Assembly (NCBI GenBank): GCA_022457155.1
Contig: JAJGOT010000603.1
Coordinates: forward strand, 372,001 to 436,000
Reading direction: 5' to 3'
From: Cladopsammia gracilis
Lineage: Eukaryota; Cnidaria; Anthozoa; Scleractinia; Dendrophylliidae
DNA: 64,000 bases
Shown: piece after piece, positions 46,301 through 54,345 of the stretch
Position numbering within the stretch: the stretch's first letter is position 1
How the letters are laid out: the number at the start of each line of letters is the position of its first letter
Notes under the pieces: generated by a model
The model's database searches: none
What the model saw: the letters and a program-made list of their open reading frames with translations, nothing else
Told to the model about the DNA's origin: nothing
Translations under genes and position numbers: made by a program

Positions 46301-47507
46301 CGAAGTGGTTTTTGTTTTTGTAAAGGTATATCATTTGTCCATCGTACTCATTTTCAGTGGTGAAAATCAGATCATTGAATCGATCACCGTCTACAATGTT
46401 TATCTGAATCTTAAGATGTTCCGCGAATCTCTTTGCATCTTCCAGATCTGAACCGGTTTCCTCGTTAATTTCGACTCCAGCTTCTTTGTGAAGTTTGATA
46501 GCTTCGTCTTTCTGCAATTTTCTCGACCTATTGAACCCATCCTGTAGCTGAGTTTTTGTCCATCTACATTTATTTATGTTTGCGAGAGCCGTCACTATTG
46601 CTCGTGCAAGACAGGTCGAGTCACTATTTTTGATTGTGATGATACTCTTTTTGGTGCTGGCATTTAATTTTGTTACACGTAATCGACCCGCTCCCCGGGG
46701 AACCTTTACCGATTGAATCTCTATTTTGACCTCGGAGAGCGGTACATCCTTGTATTCAATGAATTTAGCTATCTCTTCGATGAGATCCGTATCAAGATCA
46801 CCTGTGATTGTGATCAGTTTTGTACTGACCGGTTTATGCCAACTCGGATGGCTAAGTATCCATCGAATCTTATCACCATTTTGTAGTCCTCTCTCTTTTA
46901 TTACTTTCAAACCAATTTCCAACAATAATATATCGATATCGATTATTGCACGTGGGTTTATTATTTTTACTTTGAATGTGTCGAAAAACGATTGGAACTT
47001 TCTACTTTCCTTTGAAAAGATCTTAACGATCTCATACGAAACTTTATGTTCAACCCCTTTCAAGATGTCAAGCTCGTTGTTGAGCAATTCTCTTTTTGAA
47101 AACAACTGTTTTCTCTGCTTTTTGTTATTTTTCAACTTTTTATTAACCTTTTGGAGTTTTTTCTTGAGCCGCTTGATCTGTTTCTCTTTAGCTTTATTAT
47201 TCACCGGTTGAACAGGTGAGGGCGCTTCAAAGTTTTTCTCTTCTCTTTTCTGCCTGCGGGTTTGTTTGTTTTTTATCTGATAAGGTTTTGGTCTATGTGC
47301 CGGTGGCGGTGGCGGTGCCGGTGCCGGTGGCGGTGGCGGTGGTGGCGGTGGCGGTTCATCTATAAAATTAACGATACCTCGTGGTGGAGTATTTATTCTA
47401 CTTTCAATGAATTTGATCAGGTCCGCTTTCCTCCTATAACGTGAAAAACCTTTCATGCGATGCTCACGCGCAAATGCCTTAAGCTGTTCAACAGTTTTTG
47501 ACTCCAT
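43377..47507 (-). CDS. polB: Protein-primed-type DNA polymerase B
   Basis: 1376 residues; replicates the element. N-terminal SAP-like module (about 1-40), a proline tract (50-70), a basic coiled coil (100-150), a region with NSDSTCLARAI...H (about 300-410) seen in invertebrate Polinton polymerases, and a Cys-rich array (about 415-560). The 3'-5' exonuclease has FYDCEAT, FIAHNAKSYDAQF and DYCDSDVDILRRG. The polymerase has motif A DFVSLYSTV (about 960), motif B KISLCSLWGKFG and motif C DTDS (about 1240). ATG at 47507 is the first in frame. Its stop overlaps the inner end of the left TIR. Confidence 0.95.
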   Translation of the reverse strand: MESKTVEQLKAFAREHRMKGFSRYRRKADLIKFIESRINTPPRGIVNFIDEPPPPPPPPPPAPAPPPPPAHRPKPYQIKNKQTRRQKREEKNFEAPSPVQPVNNKAKEKQIKRLKKKLQKVNKKLKNNKKQRKQLFSKRELLNNELDILKGVEHKVSYEIVKIFSKESRKFQSFFDTFKVKIINPRAIIDIDILLLEIGLKVIKERGLQNGDKIRWILSHPSWHKPVSTKLITITGDLDTDLIEEIAKFIEYKDVPLSEVKIEIQSVKVPRGAGRLRVTKLNASTKKSIITIKNSDSTCLARAIVTALANINKCRWTKTQLQDGFNRSRKLQKDEAIKLHKEAGVEINEETGSDLEDAKRFAEHLKIQINIVDGDRFNDLIFTTENEYDGQMIYLYKNKNHFDVITSMPAFLSKDYYCHTCKKPYTKRDCHRCPAKCTACFKYFPDGKKCSKPPIPCDKCNRSFFGVDCFMEHLRDRSKWGACDTVCKKVGKCLKCERTITSSKNFDLKKHICGYSKCSNCKKYCDMKEHLCFMTQSHCKGGKCEGYGCRPGNLCYPCRTRTDKYMFYDCEATQETDVHEINLVVCHDFYGNKNTFETLDEFCKFIFNKDEHVGYTFIAHNAKSYDAQFIRNWCIENRVKPDIIYNGTKIMSMKAEGVRFIDSINFIAAGLSSFPKTFGLKELKKGYFPHYFNTKCNQNYVGPIPDKKHYDYDQMKPSARKEFLKWYQQRIDENYVFDMKKELRDYCDSDVDILRRGMLIFREQYIELGNIDPLQYITIASVCMTIYRSNHMRREKIAVVKEITRGENYSKSSIAWLDWISQRDGVNIKHALNGGEETLPDIGKVDGFCGNTVYEFQGCFWHGCEKCYTCDTINTKNQMDMLTLRKRTVAKNDKIRAAGYELVEVYECELKKEKEFNKFLKTWNREFVGPLNPRDAFFGGRTNITKPTYTFKKGEKGRYVDFVSLYSTVQFFKHYPIGHPTKIFDPPQEYDKEWFGFVKCKVLPPRGLYHPVLPVKIRCDKAEKLLFPLCRVCAENKIQECTHTDDERSFIGTWCTNELNVAICKGYKVVKIYEVWHFPKRSDDLFKSYVRKFMEIKMESSELKVGEGCTYKSVDEYKAIVKSKLGIELGEIEFNPGRRAISKISLCSLWGKFGQRNNMNQTVYVTEPKEFYKILLDESIDDLNIQFLNEDTVEMTYNLKGQFVDNSNNTNIFIAAFTTSHARMMLYEVLDKLGDQVLGFDTDSCWYIEREGGQRIETGDSLGDLTDELNGHYITNWCGSGPKSYSYSTSNGKMECKVKGFTLNHKNSQKINQKTMKQIIEGQKEQITTVNERAITRDPLTKQVVNKYQKKDFRMCYDKRCMVKTESGIETFPYGY

Positions 47508-47556
47508 ACGTAAGTATCTTATATCAATATATTTTATTTTTTAATACCATTTTAAA

Positions 47557-47584
47557 TTTTCATTTCACGTTCATGAAATGAAAA
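47557..47584 (-). terminator. Hairpin after integrase stop
   Basis: TTTTCATTTCA/TGAAATGAAAA, 11 bp arms and 6-base loop, 11 nt downstream of the integrase stop. Same stem as at 59638-59667. Confidence 0.5.
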
Positions 47585-47594
47585 GAAGAGATCT

Positions 47595-48602
47595 TCACCG
47601 CAGGTCTTTCAATTCTTTCAGATCTACCCAAGAGTTGAATTTATCGCTATACCCGCTCCACTTCACTAACGCTTTACCTTTTCGAGCATCTCGTCGAATC
47701 ACTTTCTCAATACGGTAAACGTCTTGAACAGCCTTCTGCAGCTCTTCCGTATAGAAAGAACCCGTTATCTCCTCACCCAGCTCATCTTTCAGTTTATAAG
47801 TTATAGGGTTAGTGTATCGAATCTTATCGATAGTAAAAATCTCTTCAGTCCAATTCGGTGTGTAACCTTTATCGAAAACAGGACGTTTATATTTTGATAT
47901 TCGAACTTTATCCCCAACTTTAAATTTCGGGTTAGTATATATCCGTCTCTTCTTACCGTACAGATTTAAGTAAACAGCACTTTCGTTCTTTTTCTTCGAC
48001 GCTTCCACAGGTGTCATACCGATGCTTCGATGTTTTGAATTATTGTATTCTTTCAATATCATCGGTAATATATCATAATACACGGTATTGTTTTGAACGG
48101 TAAATTGTTTATACATTTTCTCTTTTATCGTACGGTTCCATCTTTCACAAACACTAGATTTTTCTTCATTCTCTGTCGAATACATCACTATCTTATTTTT
48201 ATCCAACAGTTCTTTCATATTCTTGTTGTAATACTCTTTTCCCTTATCCACCCACAGCATTTTCGGTTTTCTTCCTTTCTTGAATATTGTTTTGAACGCT
48301 TCCCTAACGGTCTCTCCCTTTTTATTCTTCAACGGTACAATCCAACCGTATTTACTGAAAACATCTAACACCATGAGAAGATATCGATATCCCTTATTCC
48401 ACCTACTTAATTTCTGCATCTCGACAAGGTCGGAACACCATATCTCATCGATACCGTTTACAATAACACGCCGCCGAGTAAACTTTCGTCTTATAGGTTT
48501 ATGCAGCTCATCTGCAAGCTTTTCTTGCCACGTCTCTACGTTTTTACTCGGCGGCCTTATCCGTTTCCCAACCCAAGTTTTTGTTTTACGTCGATAGTAT
48601 TT
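47595..48602 (-). CDS. int: Polinton integrase with chromodomain, no start codon of its own
   Basis: The rve core has D in CSDLVEM (codon 48429-48431), D in WVDKGKEYY and E in CERWNRTIKEK; a chromodomain-like end (RIEKVIRRDARKGKALVKWSGYS) follows. The frame is open from 48602, but its first ATG (48417-48419) lies after the first catalytic Asp, so ATG initiation would give a dead enzyme. The 5' part overlaps the PLA2-like gene in the -1 frame, with a G GGA AAC heptamer two codons before that gene's stop. I infer production as a -1 frameshift fusion. No N-terminal zinc HHCC motif is visible. Confidence 0.9.
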   Translation of the reverse strand, partial: KYYRRKTKTWVGKRIRPPSKNVETWQEKLADELHKPIRRKFTRRRVIVNGIDEIWCSDLVEMQKLSRWNKGYRYLLMVLDVFSKYGWIVPLKNKKGETVREAFKTIFKKGRKPKMLWVDKGKEYYNKNMKELLDKNKIVMYSTENEEKSSVCERWNRTIKEKMYKQFTVQNNTVYYDILPMILKEYNNSKHRSIGMTPVEASKKKNESAVYLNLYGKKRRIYTNPKFKVGDKVRISKYKRPVFDKGYTPNWTEEIFTIDKIRYTNPITYKLKDELGEEITGSFYTEELQKAVQDVYRIEKVIRRDARKGKALVKWSGYSDKFNSWVDLKELKDLR

Positions 48603-49132
48603 CTAGCTAACCAGTGACCCCATTGTCGATCACTATAGGGCACGCTATCCAAAGCTTTCACCATTTTTCTATCCGCTTCGTTTTTACATTTACGCGGTTC
48701 CGGCTTATTTGCGCACACAGAATAATCGACGTCATGCTGCATCGCTATAGCATCCGTTTCACCCGTCGGTTTATCGTAGATCTCCAGTATTTTACCTGTT
48801 TCCGGATCATACGTCAGTTGCGAATCCAAGTCATTGTATGGTCCTGTGTATTTATGTCCGGGTAATGTCCATCCTCCTTTCGGTTTCGGAAGCTTACCGA
48901 TCATTTTATGAATATCGACACCGCTACCGTGGTGAAGCGGATCGAGTCTTTTCGATAAGTCTCCTGTGAAACTGTCCAAAGCCTGATCTATATACTTATT
49001 AGCGGCTGATCTAATCTTTTTCTTTACAAAGTCTGATTTGATGGCTTTTGACGCTCCTATTTTTCCTAAATTGTAAAGACCTTTCATACCGGCTTTCATA
49101 GCTATCTCTCCAAGACTATGACTACCTTCCAC
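48557..49132 (-). CDS. Virion protein with parvovirus-type phospholipase A2 domain
   Basis: 191 residues. N-terminal amphipathic helices (GEIAMKAGMKGLYNLGKIG), then a calcium-loop-like PGHKYTGPYNDLD and a catalytic AMQHDVDYS with His-Asp, plus KCKNEADRKM. This is the layout of capsid-associated PLA2 domains that breach endosomal membranes in parvoviruses. Function here is inferred from motif. It precedes integrase, which overlaps its last 46 bases in the -1 frame. Confidence 0.8.
   Translation of the reverse strand: MEGSHSLGEIAMKAGMKGLYNLGKIGASKAIKSDFVKKKIRSAANKYIDQALDSFTGDLSKRLDPLHHGSGVDIHKMIGKLPKPKGGWTLPGHKYTGPYNDLDSQLTYDPETGKILEIYDKPTGETDAIAMQHDVDYSVCANKPEPRKCKNEADRKMVKALDSVPYSDRQWGHWLARNTIDVKQKLGLGNG
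48563..48569 (-). other. Candidate -1 ribosomal frameshift site, G GGA AAC
   Basis: Read in the PLA2-like frame: TTG GGA AAC GGA TAA. The X XXY YYZ heptamer is in phase, and a -1 shift enters the integrase frame exactly. No strong downstream pseudoknot is evident by eye. Confidence 0.7.
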
Positions 49133-49164
49133 ATCAAAAAAGCCCCCACCTTGTAGGGGCCCAA

Positions 49165-49323
49165 CTAGTTTTCCGAACTCTTAACGAAACGGGTTTTCTT
49201 GATTCCGCAATTAGCGCAAGTGCACCAAAACATAGGCCTACCATTTTTAGCTGTCATATAACCGGATGGTTCAGTACAACCGGTTTTTATTTTTTCCTTA
49301 ACACAATACGTTAACGACTCCAT
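49165..49323 (-). CDS. Small zinc-ribbon protein, DUF5679-like
   Basis: 52 residues, ATG at 49321-49323, stop at 49165-49167. Pattern YCVK...NGRPMF..CTCANCGIKKTRF fits the treble-clef/zinc-ribbon proteins (DUF5679-like) common in nucleocytoviruses and related elements. The usual second Cys of the first pair appears displaced to GC-T. Exact role unknown. Confidence 0.7.
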   Translation of the reverse strand: MESLTYCVKEKIKTGCTEPSGYMTAKNGRPMFWCTCANCGIKKTRFVKSSEN

Positions 49324-49331
49324 GTGTAAGC

Positions 49332-49356
49332 TTTATTATACGATCTGTATAATAAA
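49332..49356 (-). terminator. Hairpin after protease stop
   Basis: TTTATTATAC/GTATAATAAA with a 5-base loop, 15 nt downstream of the protease stop. It has AATAAA on both strands. Confidence 0.5.
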
Positions 49357-49371
49357 ACTTTTTAATTTTAA

Positions 49372-49824
49372 TTACATGAAATATTTTTTAATAAACTTTT
49401 CATTGTAGTTTTGATTATCGATTTTGAATCTACTTAGGCAATCATAAAATGATTTTTTGTAAATATTATCAAGAAAATATAAACAATAATAACCGCATCT
49501 TACTGATTTTATAGCTTGAAACGGGTAACCGATATTATATTGATATTCCATACCCGATTTTATAGCATAATCAATGAAATCTTGTGGTGGCGGTAAACAA
49601 AACGAATCAAAATAATATATGAGATTTTTATTTTTTACAAATGTAGCTACCCAATGTGTACCGTTCCCTATCTTATCATCAAGATTAATTATACAACATC
49701 CTGTTTTGCCTGTCGGATGACTGTCTCTCGAAAAAATACCTTGGAAATCAGGTATTTTTAAGTATCTTACCCATTCAAGGAGGTCAAAATTACTTAGCGG
49801 TACATCCCTAAATTTGGGTTTTTT
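49372..49824 (-). CDS. pro: Adenain-like maturation cysteine protease, no start codon of its own
   Basis: 150 codons open from a TGA at 49825-49827 to the stop at 49372-49374. Catalytic His in GNGTHWVATF, Asp in YYFDSFCLPPPQ and Cys in RCGYYCLYFL define the Ulp1/adenain fold used for virion maturation. The first in-frame Met is well past the catalytic His, so ATG initiation cannot give an active protease. Its 5' end overlaps the upstream virion gene in the -1 frame at an A AAA AAC heptamer. Confidence 0.85.
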   Translation of the reverse strand, partial: KKPKFRDVPLSNFDLLEWVRYLKIPDFQGIFSRDSHPTGKTGCCIINLDDKIGNGTHWVATFVKNKNLIYYFDSFCLPPPQDFIDYAIKSGMEYQYNIGYPFQAIKSVRCGYYCLYFLDNIYKKSFYDCLSRFKIDNQNYNEKFIKKYFM

Positions 49825-50570
49825 TCACCCCATGATCCGTAAAAAGGCGGAGGTTGGTATGGAAACTTTGGAGATCCTCTACCTTCTCTTTTCGGTACCT
49901 GTAATCCGTATCCTTCTCTTGGACTTACAGATAATCCTTTTCCAAAAAGTTTTGAAGCTAGCTCTATAGCCATAGGAATTCCGATTGCAGCAAGTGTTCC
50001 TAAAAATCCTCCATTTTGCTGTCTTTGCGTAGGTTTAAATGTTATACCGCTACCGGTTTGCATACCTTTTCTCACAACTTGCGCTTGCCTTTGTGTTAAT
50101 CCTTTTATACGTAGTAGTTGAGGAAGAAAATCAAACGGTATCGTAATACCGCTACCAAAAATCTTATCGATACCGAGACTTCCCAAAGCGCCTAACGCTC
50201 CTGTAGCTAAATGAGGTAATACTTTTGTAGCTGCTTTTGTAGCTAAAGGTACTACCTTTGTTGCCGCTTTTGTAGCAAAAGGTAGTAACTTTGCACCGAG
50301 TGACATCAACGAGGTCCACAAACTTCCACCTACGGTGATCGCTTTACGAATCTGTGTTTTAGATATTTTGATATCGGTACCGGTACCGTTTTTTAGCGCT
50401 TTATTAATCTTATTAATCTGGGTTTTTGTCAACAACAGTTCATGCGACCCTTTCAAATTATTCTTACTCAACCTTATCGTAATTTCTGAATTATCGTCAT
50501 ATGCTTTTTTAAGTTTATGTAGCTGTCCTTGAGACAGATCTACTCCATATGCAAAATACGCTGTAGCCAT
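49794..50570 (-). CDS. Putative virion protein with LSxxQ modules and hydrophobic middle
   Basis: 258 residues. N-terminal modules VDLSQGQLHKLKKA and LLTKTQINKINKA, ISKTQIRKAI, then Ala/Leu-rich helices (residues about 80-130, ATKAATKV repeats) and a GGFLGTLAAIGIP segment, ending in a proline/glycine-rich tail. Position between protease and major capsid genes suggests an internal or membrane-active virion protein. Its 3' end overlaps protease by 31 bases. Confidence 0.7.
   Translation of the reverse strand: MATAYFAYGVDLSQGQLHKLKKAYDDNSEITIRLSKNNLKGSHELLLTKTQINKINKALKNGTGTDIKISKTQIRKAITVGGSLWTSLMSLGAKLLPFATKAATKVVPLATKAATKVLPHLATGALGALGSLGIDKIFGSGITIPFDFLPQLLRIKGLTQRQAQVVRKGMQTGSGITFKPTQRQQNGGFLGTLAAIGIPMAIELASKLFGKGLSVSPREGYGLQVPKREGRGSPKFPYQPPPFYGSWGEKNPNLGMYR
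49818..49824 (-). other. Candidate -1 ribosomal frameshift site, A AAA AAC
   Basis: Read in the virion-protein frame: GAA AAA AAC CCA. The heptamer is in phase and is a classical retroviral -1 slippery sequence. A -1 shift enters the protease frame, just after that frame's TGA. Confidence 0.75.
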
Positions 50571-50603
50571 TTTTTATTTTACAAAATATAATTTTAATTA
50601 GAT

Positions 50604-51902
50604 TTACGCTTTTATTAATATTTTTCCGGATGATGTGTATAACTCTATCTCTTTTTCGTGTAAGACTAAAGCATTCAATCTATAATTTGTTGGATTTGCT
50701 CCGTTTAATTCATAATTAAAAGTAAGTGCAACCACACCATCTTTTACATCTTCTTCTTGGTTTCTAAGATTAAAGTATAGAATTCCAAAAAGATTTCTGA
50801 AATTTGATCGGTCAATTATTGTTCCGCTTAAAAAGTCGTTGTAAGCGGAACTGTAGGATAACAAAGCTCTGTAAAGTCTTGACTCCTCATCTGATGTCAT
50901 CTCTAATTGAGGATACCGGATGCTGTTATTTATTTGCAAGTGTGCTCTAGAAAAATATCGATTGTTTGCACCGATACTAAATGTTTTGAAAGTAAATATA
51001 TTTTGCTCCTGATTACTATAACTTGCCTCGGGAACAACCCAGATGAAAACATGCCTCGGTCTCCTAATACCTGTACTTATTCGAAAGGAGCTATTTATAG
51101 AGGATGTTTGAAATATTTCGGTATGTTCTCTCAAATAAGTCCATTTTTTGGGTTTCAGATAATCGTTAAGATACTGTTTCATTCCTAAACCGTTGAAAAT
51201 AATTTTTGGACACCACAATCTTAATTTTGTTAAGATCACTTTACTATTTGGAGCAGCTCCTTTTCTGAAAATTATATTGTTATCGCTTTCAAGTTCTATG
51301 AGAAGATTTGTCTTGATATTCGGGTGAAGATTATTTTTGAAAGCTGCAAAATAGCTGTATAGATTTAACGGAATCGATATCTTATTGATAGCTGCAGCAT
51401 CCGTCAAAATCTTTCTTCTAGCAAAACCTTCGTTATATAGCGCTTGAGCCGGTCGTGCTTCTGTTGTTCCCGTGGATGAATCTAAATATAAAAACTGATC
51501 TTTACCGATCGTGTCGGCATAACTTTTTGTATATTTTAAGAGGGAAAGTACGTTCGATGTTTCGTTGGCTCTTGTGTTATTGTAAACCGTTATCCCGTTG
51601 CATTCAACCTGAATCTGTTTTATAAATGTATGACCGTTAGTTGTGGTACAATCTTGATTTCCGTTATTCGGTCCGGCTACTATCCCGGTTGTACTATCGG
51701 CAAGCGTAACAAGTTTGAAATCTACTTCCAGATAAGCGTTATACCAATCGATCGGATTTGCTTCTGAAGAGTTATCAACCGTGAATCGATAATTATCCTT
51801 AACTTGCCTATTATTATTTGCGACATTATCGATTAGCGGTGTTTGCAAATCGTAGGATACGTATTCATAACGTTTGACCAATTCTGGATTTCTGAAATTC
51901 AT
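50604..51902 (-). CDS. mcp: Major capsid protein (double jelly roll)
   Basis: 432 residues. The start FRNPELVKRYEYVSYDLQTP, ANPIDWYNAYLEVDF, and later NTRANETSNVLSLL and SIPLNLYSYF fit the double-jelly-roll major capsid of Polintons/adintoviruses. It lies in the usual place beside the minor capsid gene, and its length is normal for the family. Confidence 0.85.
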   Translation of the reverse strand: MNFRNPELVKRYEYVSYDLQTPLIDNVANNNRQVKDNYRFTVDNSSEANPIDWYNAYLEVDFKLVTLADSTTGIVAGPNNGNQDCTTTNGHTFIKQIQVECNGITVYNNTRANETSNVLSLLKYTKSYADTIGKDQFLYLDSSTGTTEARPAQALYNEGFARRKILTDAAAINKISIPLNLYSYFAAFKNNLHPNIKTNLLIELESDNNIIFRKGAAPNSKVILTKLRLWCPKIIFNGLGMKQYLNDYLKPKKWTYLREHTEIFQTSSINSSFRISTGIRRPRHVFIWVVPEASYSNQEQNIFTFKTFSIGANNRYFSRAHLQINNSIRYPQLEMTSDEESRLYRALLSYSSAYNDFLSGTIIDRSNFRNLFGILYFNLRNQEEDVKDGVVALTFNYELNGANPTNYRLNALVLHEKEIELYTSSGKILIKA

Positions 51903-51926
51903 TCTTATTATGAATTATAATAAGAA
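51902..51926 (-). terminator. Hairpin after the 133-residue gene
   Basis: TTCTTATTAT/ATAATAAGAA with a 5-base loop, 13 nt downstream of the stop at 51940; it abuts the capsid start codon. Confidence 0.45.
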
Positions 51927-51939
51927 ATTATTTTTAAAA

Positions 51940-52341
51940 TTAGATCAGTTCATTTACGATATTTCTGATATATTGAAATTTGTCTTCTTTCTTCTCCTTC
52001 TCGTTTAAAAATTTAATAATATCGACTCCTTTTGTTTCACCTGAGATTTGTGGCGGTGGCGGTTGTGCTGGTGCAGCTGCAGCAGGTTCTTTTTTACCTC
52101 TTGATGAAAACTTGTCATAAATTTTTTCACCAAGAACTTCACCAGTTTTTTGACCGACCTGTTCAGCACCTTTTTCAATAAGTTTTTCTGCTGCTTTACT
52201 AGCCAATTTACTCGCTGTTTTTCCTGTTATGGTTTTTCCGATTTTTGTAAGTGTATCAAAGAGACCGGAACCATACTCTATAGAGTCAATATAAGAAATT
52301 TCTCCCGTATCAAAATCTCTTACTCTTCTTTGTTCTTCCAT
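51940..52341 (-). CDS. Small amphipathic virion-type protein, unrecognised
   Basis: 133 residues. A glycine-led helix (GSGLFDTLTKIGKTITGK) and an Ala/Lys/Glu helix (KLASKAAEKLIEKG) precede an Ala/Pro linker. It sits between the two capsid genes, so a minor virion or cement role is plausible, in the manner of adenovirus internal proteins. No family assignment. Confidence 0.65.
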   Translation of the reverse strand: MEEQRRVRDFDTGEISYIDSIEYGSGLFDTLTKIGKTITGKTASKLASKAAEKLIEKGAEQVGQKTGEVLGEKIYDKFSSRGKKEPAAAAPAQPPPPQISGETKGVDIIKFLNEKEKKEDKFQYIRNIVNELI

Positions 52342-52363
52342 TTTATAAATTCTAAATAAATTT

Positions 52364-53125
52364 CTATACTTCTTTTAACACTACAGTTATAGAGATATCG
52401 ATGTCGTTCAGATCAACAATTCTATCTTCATCGTCGGCCAAGTAAAAGGTTACTTCGGATATGTCTTTTCTATTTATCTTATGCCACAGATAGTTCACTC
52501 TCGGGTAGATTTCAAAAGGTAAAGACCTTGTTTTTGTATTTGTTGAGAATGTGAATAAGGTATTGCTTCGCTTTCCTGAAACGATCGAATCGCTCAACAA
52601 ACTACATTTTACGTAAAGATTATCGATGCTGTTACTGATATTAGGGAAATTTTTTCCGTAACCGCTGCTCGTTAAAACTTTCGATTCGAATCCGAGTAAA
52701 ATATTAAAATTTCCACTCGAACGGAAATCGATGCGATAATTTTCATTCAATTGAATAAATACCTTGTAAGTTGTAAGATCAAACATTACGCTAATTCCAT
52801 ATTCCTCCGTGTTAGGTATCTTACCGATCCTTTTGTGGATAAGATCATTTATATCTTCGTAATCATAAACCCCTGATGGAAAAGTAATCGTTTCGTACGT
52901 TTGACCTTTATCTTTTGATATTTTTAGTTTGTTGTTATCATATTCGGGACGAATGTTATGCCAACTTGCGGTCATGCTAAGATGATCCAATGCCAAAAAA
53001 CATTGTTTATTATCGTCCAATAACAGCTCAGGAGTAAACCTTACAGTAAAATTTCCCGGTTTATTATTAGGATTTTGTTTTCTTGCATCTATAGATTTGA
53101 AAACTAGCGTTCTGTTAACATCCAT
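52364..53125 (-). CDS. Minor capsid protein (penton-like, single jelly roll)
   Basis: 253 residues. RTLVFKSIDARKQN, NFTVRFTPELLL, ITFPSGVYDYEDINDLI and GFESKVL are typical of Polinton minor capsid proteins, which form the pentons. It lies immediately upstream of the 133-residue gene and the major capsid gene on the same strand, 22 bases apart. Confidence 0.8.
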   Translation of the reverse strand: MDVNRTLVFKSIDARKQNPNNKPGNFTVRFTPELLLDDNKQCFLALDHLSMTASWHNIRPEYDNNKLKISKDKGQTYETITFPSGVYDYEDINDLIHKRIGKIPNTEEYGISVMFDLTTYKVFIQLNENYRIDFRSSGNFNILLGFESKVLTSSGYGKNFPNISNSIDNLYVKCSLLSDSIVSGKRSNTLFTFSTNTKTRSLPFEIYPRVNYLWHKINRKDISEVTFYLADDEDRIVDLNDIDISITVVLKEV

Positions 53126-53152
53126 TTTTATTATACGATCCGTATAATAAAA
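53126..53152 (-). terminator. Perfect hairpin after the 390-residue gene
   Basis: TTTTATTATACG/CGTATAATAAAA, 12 bp arms, ATC loop, 16 nt after the stop at 53169 and directly before the minor capsid ATG. Confidence 0.55.
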
Positions 53153-53168
53153 CCTTTTTAATTTTTAA

Positions 53169-54341
53169 TTACGCTAAATATTTTTTATATAATTTCTCAT
53201 GAGCTGTCTTATCTATCGCTCCTATTCTTAACAGCTCATCGAAGATCTGCGATAAATCATTTCTCAAAACAGGTGAATTGTTACCGGCGGCCATCGAACC
53301 TATTATTATCTTCATTCTGTCTGCCAATTTGTTGGGATCATCATAATAAACTATACTTGAACCGACTATTTTCGATTTACCCGATGATTTATGAGGAGGT
53401 AGATTACTCAACATATTTAAATCGTTAAAAACTTTTACAGCGTTCATACTATATTTTGTTTTAGGATTGTATCTTTTCGTTAGTAAATCGATCAGCGATT
53501 TATCAGCATCGGCTTGATAAATTAATTTTCCACCACGATAAGCGTTTAGTTTCTTATCTTTCATTAGCTTAGGCATGTCGATTAAGAGACCACCATATTG
53601 ATTATTTTTTTGAATTTTATAAGCGTTTCGTCTCGGTTGTTTGTACTTGCGTACCCCTTCACCTTGTTTTTGTTTTGTATATTGCGGTAAAATTTTTACA
53701 TTCTTAATCGTTGTTAAATATCTGTCTAATATATCTCTTGTTCTTTCATATATTTTCAGATCATAATCGAGTTGTTGTTTTTCTTCTTCTGTCTTTGGTT
53801 TTCTCCTTTTCAAGCCACCTATCTTTATTCCGACACTTCTGTTTTCATCTTTAGCTTCATTATAAGTTTCAGATAGCTCGTGATCGCTCATTTTAAGTAG
53901 CTCGTTAGGTTCGTGAAAAGTTTCTTTTAAAAATTCTAATTCGGTTTCTGTGAACATCTTATTTGGTTCAGCAGTTATTACTTTACCCGGTGGTGGTGCA
54001 GGTATCGGTAGCGTATCCGTTGGTGGTTGGTCACCGCCAGGAAATGGTAGCTCTTTATTCAATGTTAAAATATCTTTGTTAGTTTCAACCAAATCTTTGA
54101 AACCGCTGGTTAGAGCCAATTGATTTTCTTTCAATTGCTGAATGACTTTGTCCTGTTTTTCATCTGTTCTACGTTGTTGTTCAATTAGCGGTTCTCTCAG
54201 AGTTTTAAAATAATCACTCATCGCAACATCGCGAACCTGTTCTTTATTTTTAACCTCATTCTTTACTTCGGTAACCGCTTTAGCGATTTTAAAACCTTCA
54301 AATTCTAAATCGGCATATTTTTTAATCTTATTAAGATCCAT
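53169..54341 (-). CDS. Coiled-coil Polinton protein, conserved but of unknown function
   Basis: 390 residues: helical N-terminus with heptad-like Lys/Glu pattern (1-80), proline-rich linker (about 100-120), an acidic helical region, then a conserved-looking C-terminal block with QYGGLLIDMPKLM, LNAYRGGKLIYQADADKS and KSGKS. Proteins of this layout accompany capsid genes in Polintons/adintoviruses; a structural or assembly role is inferred. Confidence 0.65.
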   Translation of the reverse strand: MDLNKIKKYADLEFEGFKIAKAVTEVKNEVKNKEQVRDVAMSDYFKTLREPLIEQQRRTDEKQDKVIQQLKENQLALTSGFKDLVETNKDILTLNKELPFPGGDQPPTDTLPIPAPPPGKVITAEPNKMFTETELEFLKETFHEPNELLKMSDHELSETYNEAKDENRSVGIKIGGLKRRKPKTEEEKQQLDYDLKIYERTRDILDRYLTTIKNVKILPQYTKQKQGEGVRKYKQPRRNAYKIQKNNQYGGLLIDMPKLMKDKKLNAYRGGKLIYQADADKSLIDLLTKRYNPKTKYSMNAVKVFNDLNMLSNLPPHKSSGKSKIVGSSIVYYDDPNKLADRMKIIIGSMAAGNNSPVLRNDLSQIFDELLRIGAIDKTAHEKLYKKYLA

Positions 54342-54345
54342 AACT

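Noticed and set aside
47262..47444. Arg/Trp-rich plus-strand frame
   Set aside because: It is the antisense of the polymerase proline tract (GGTGGC repeats).
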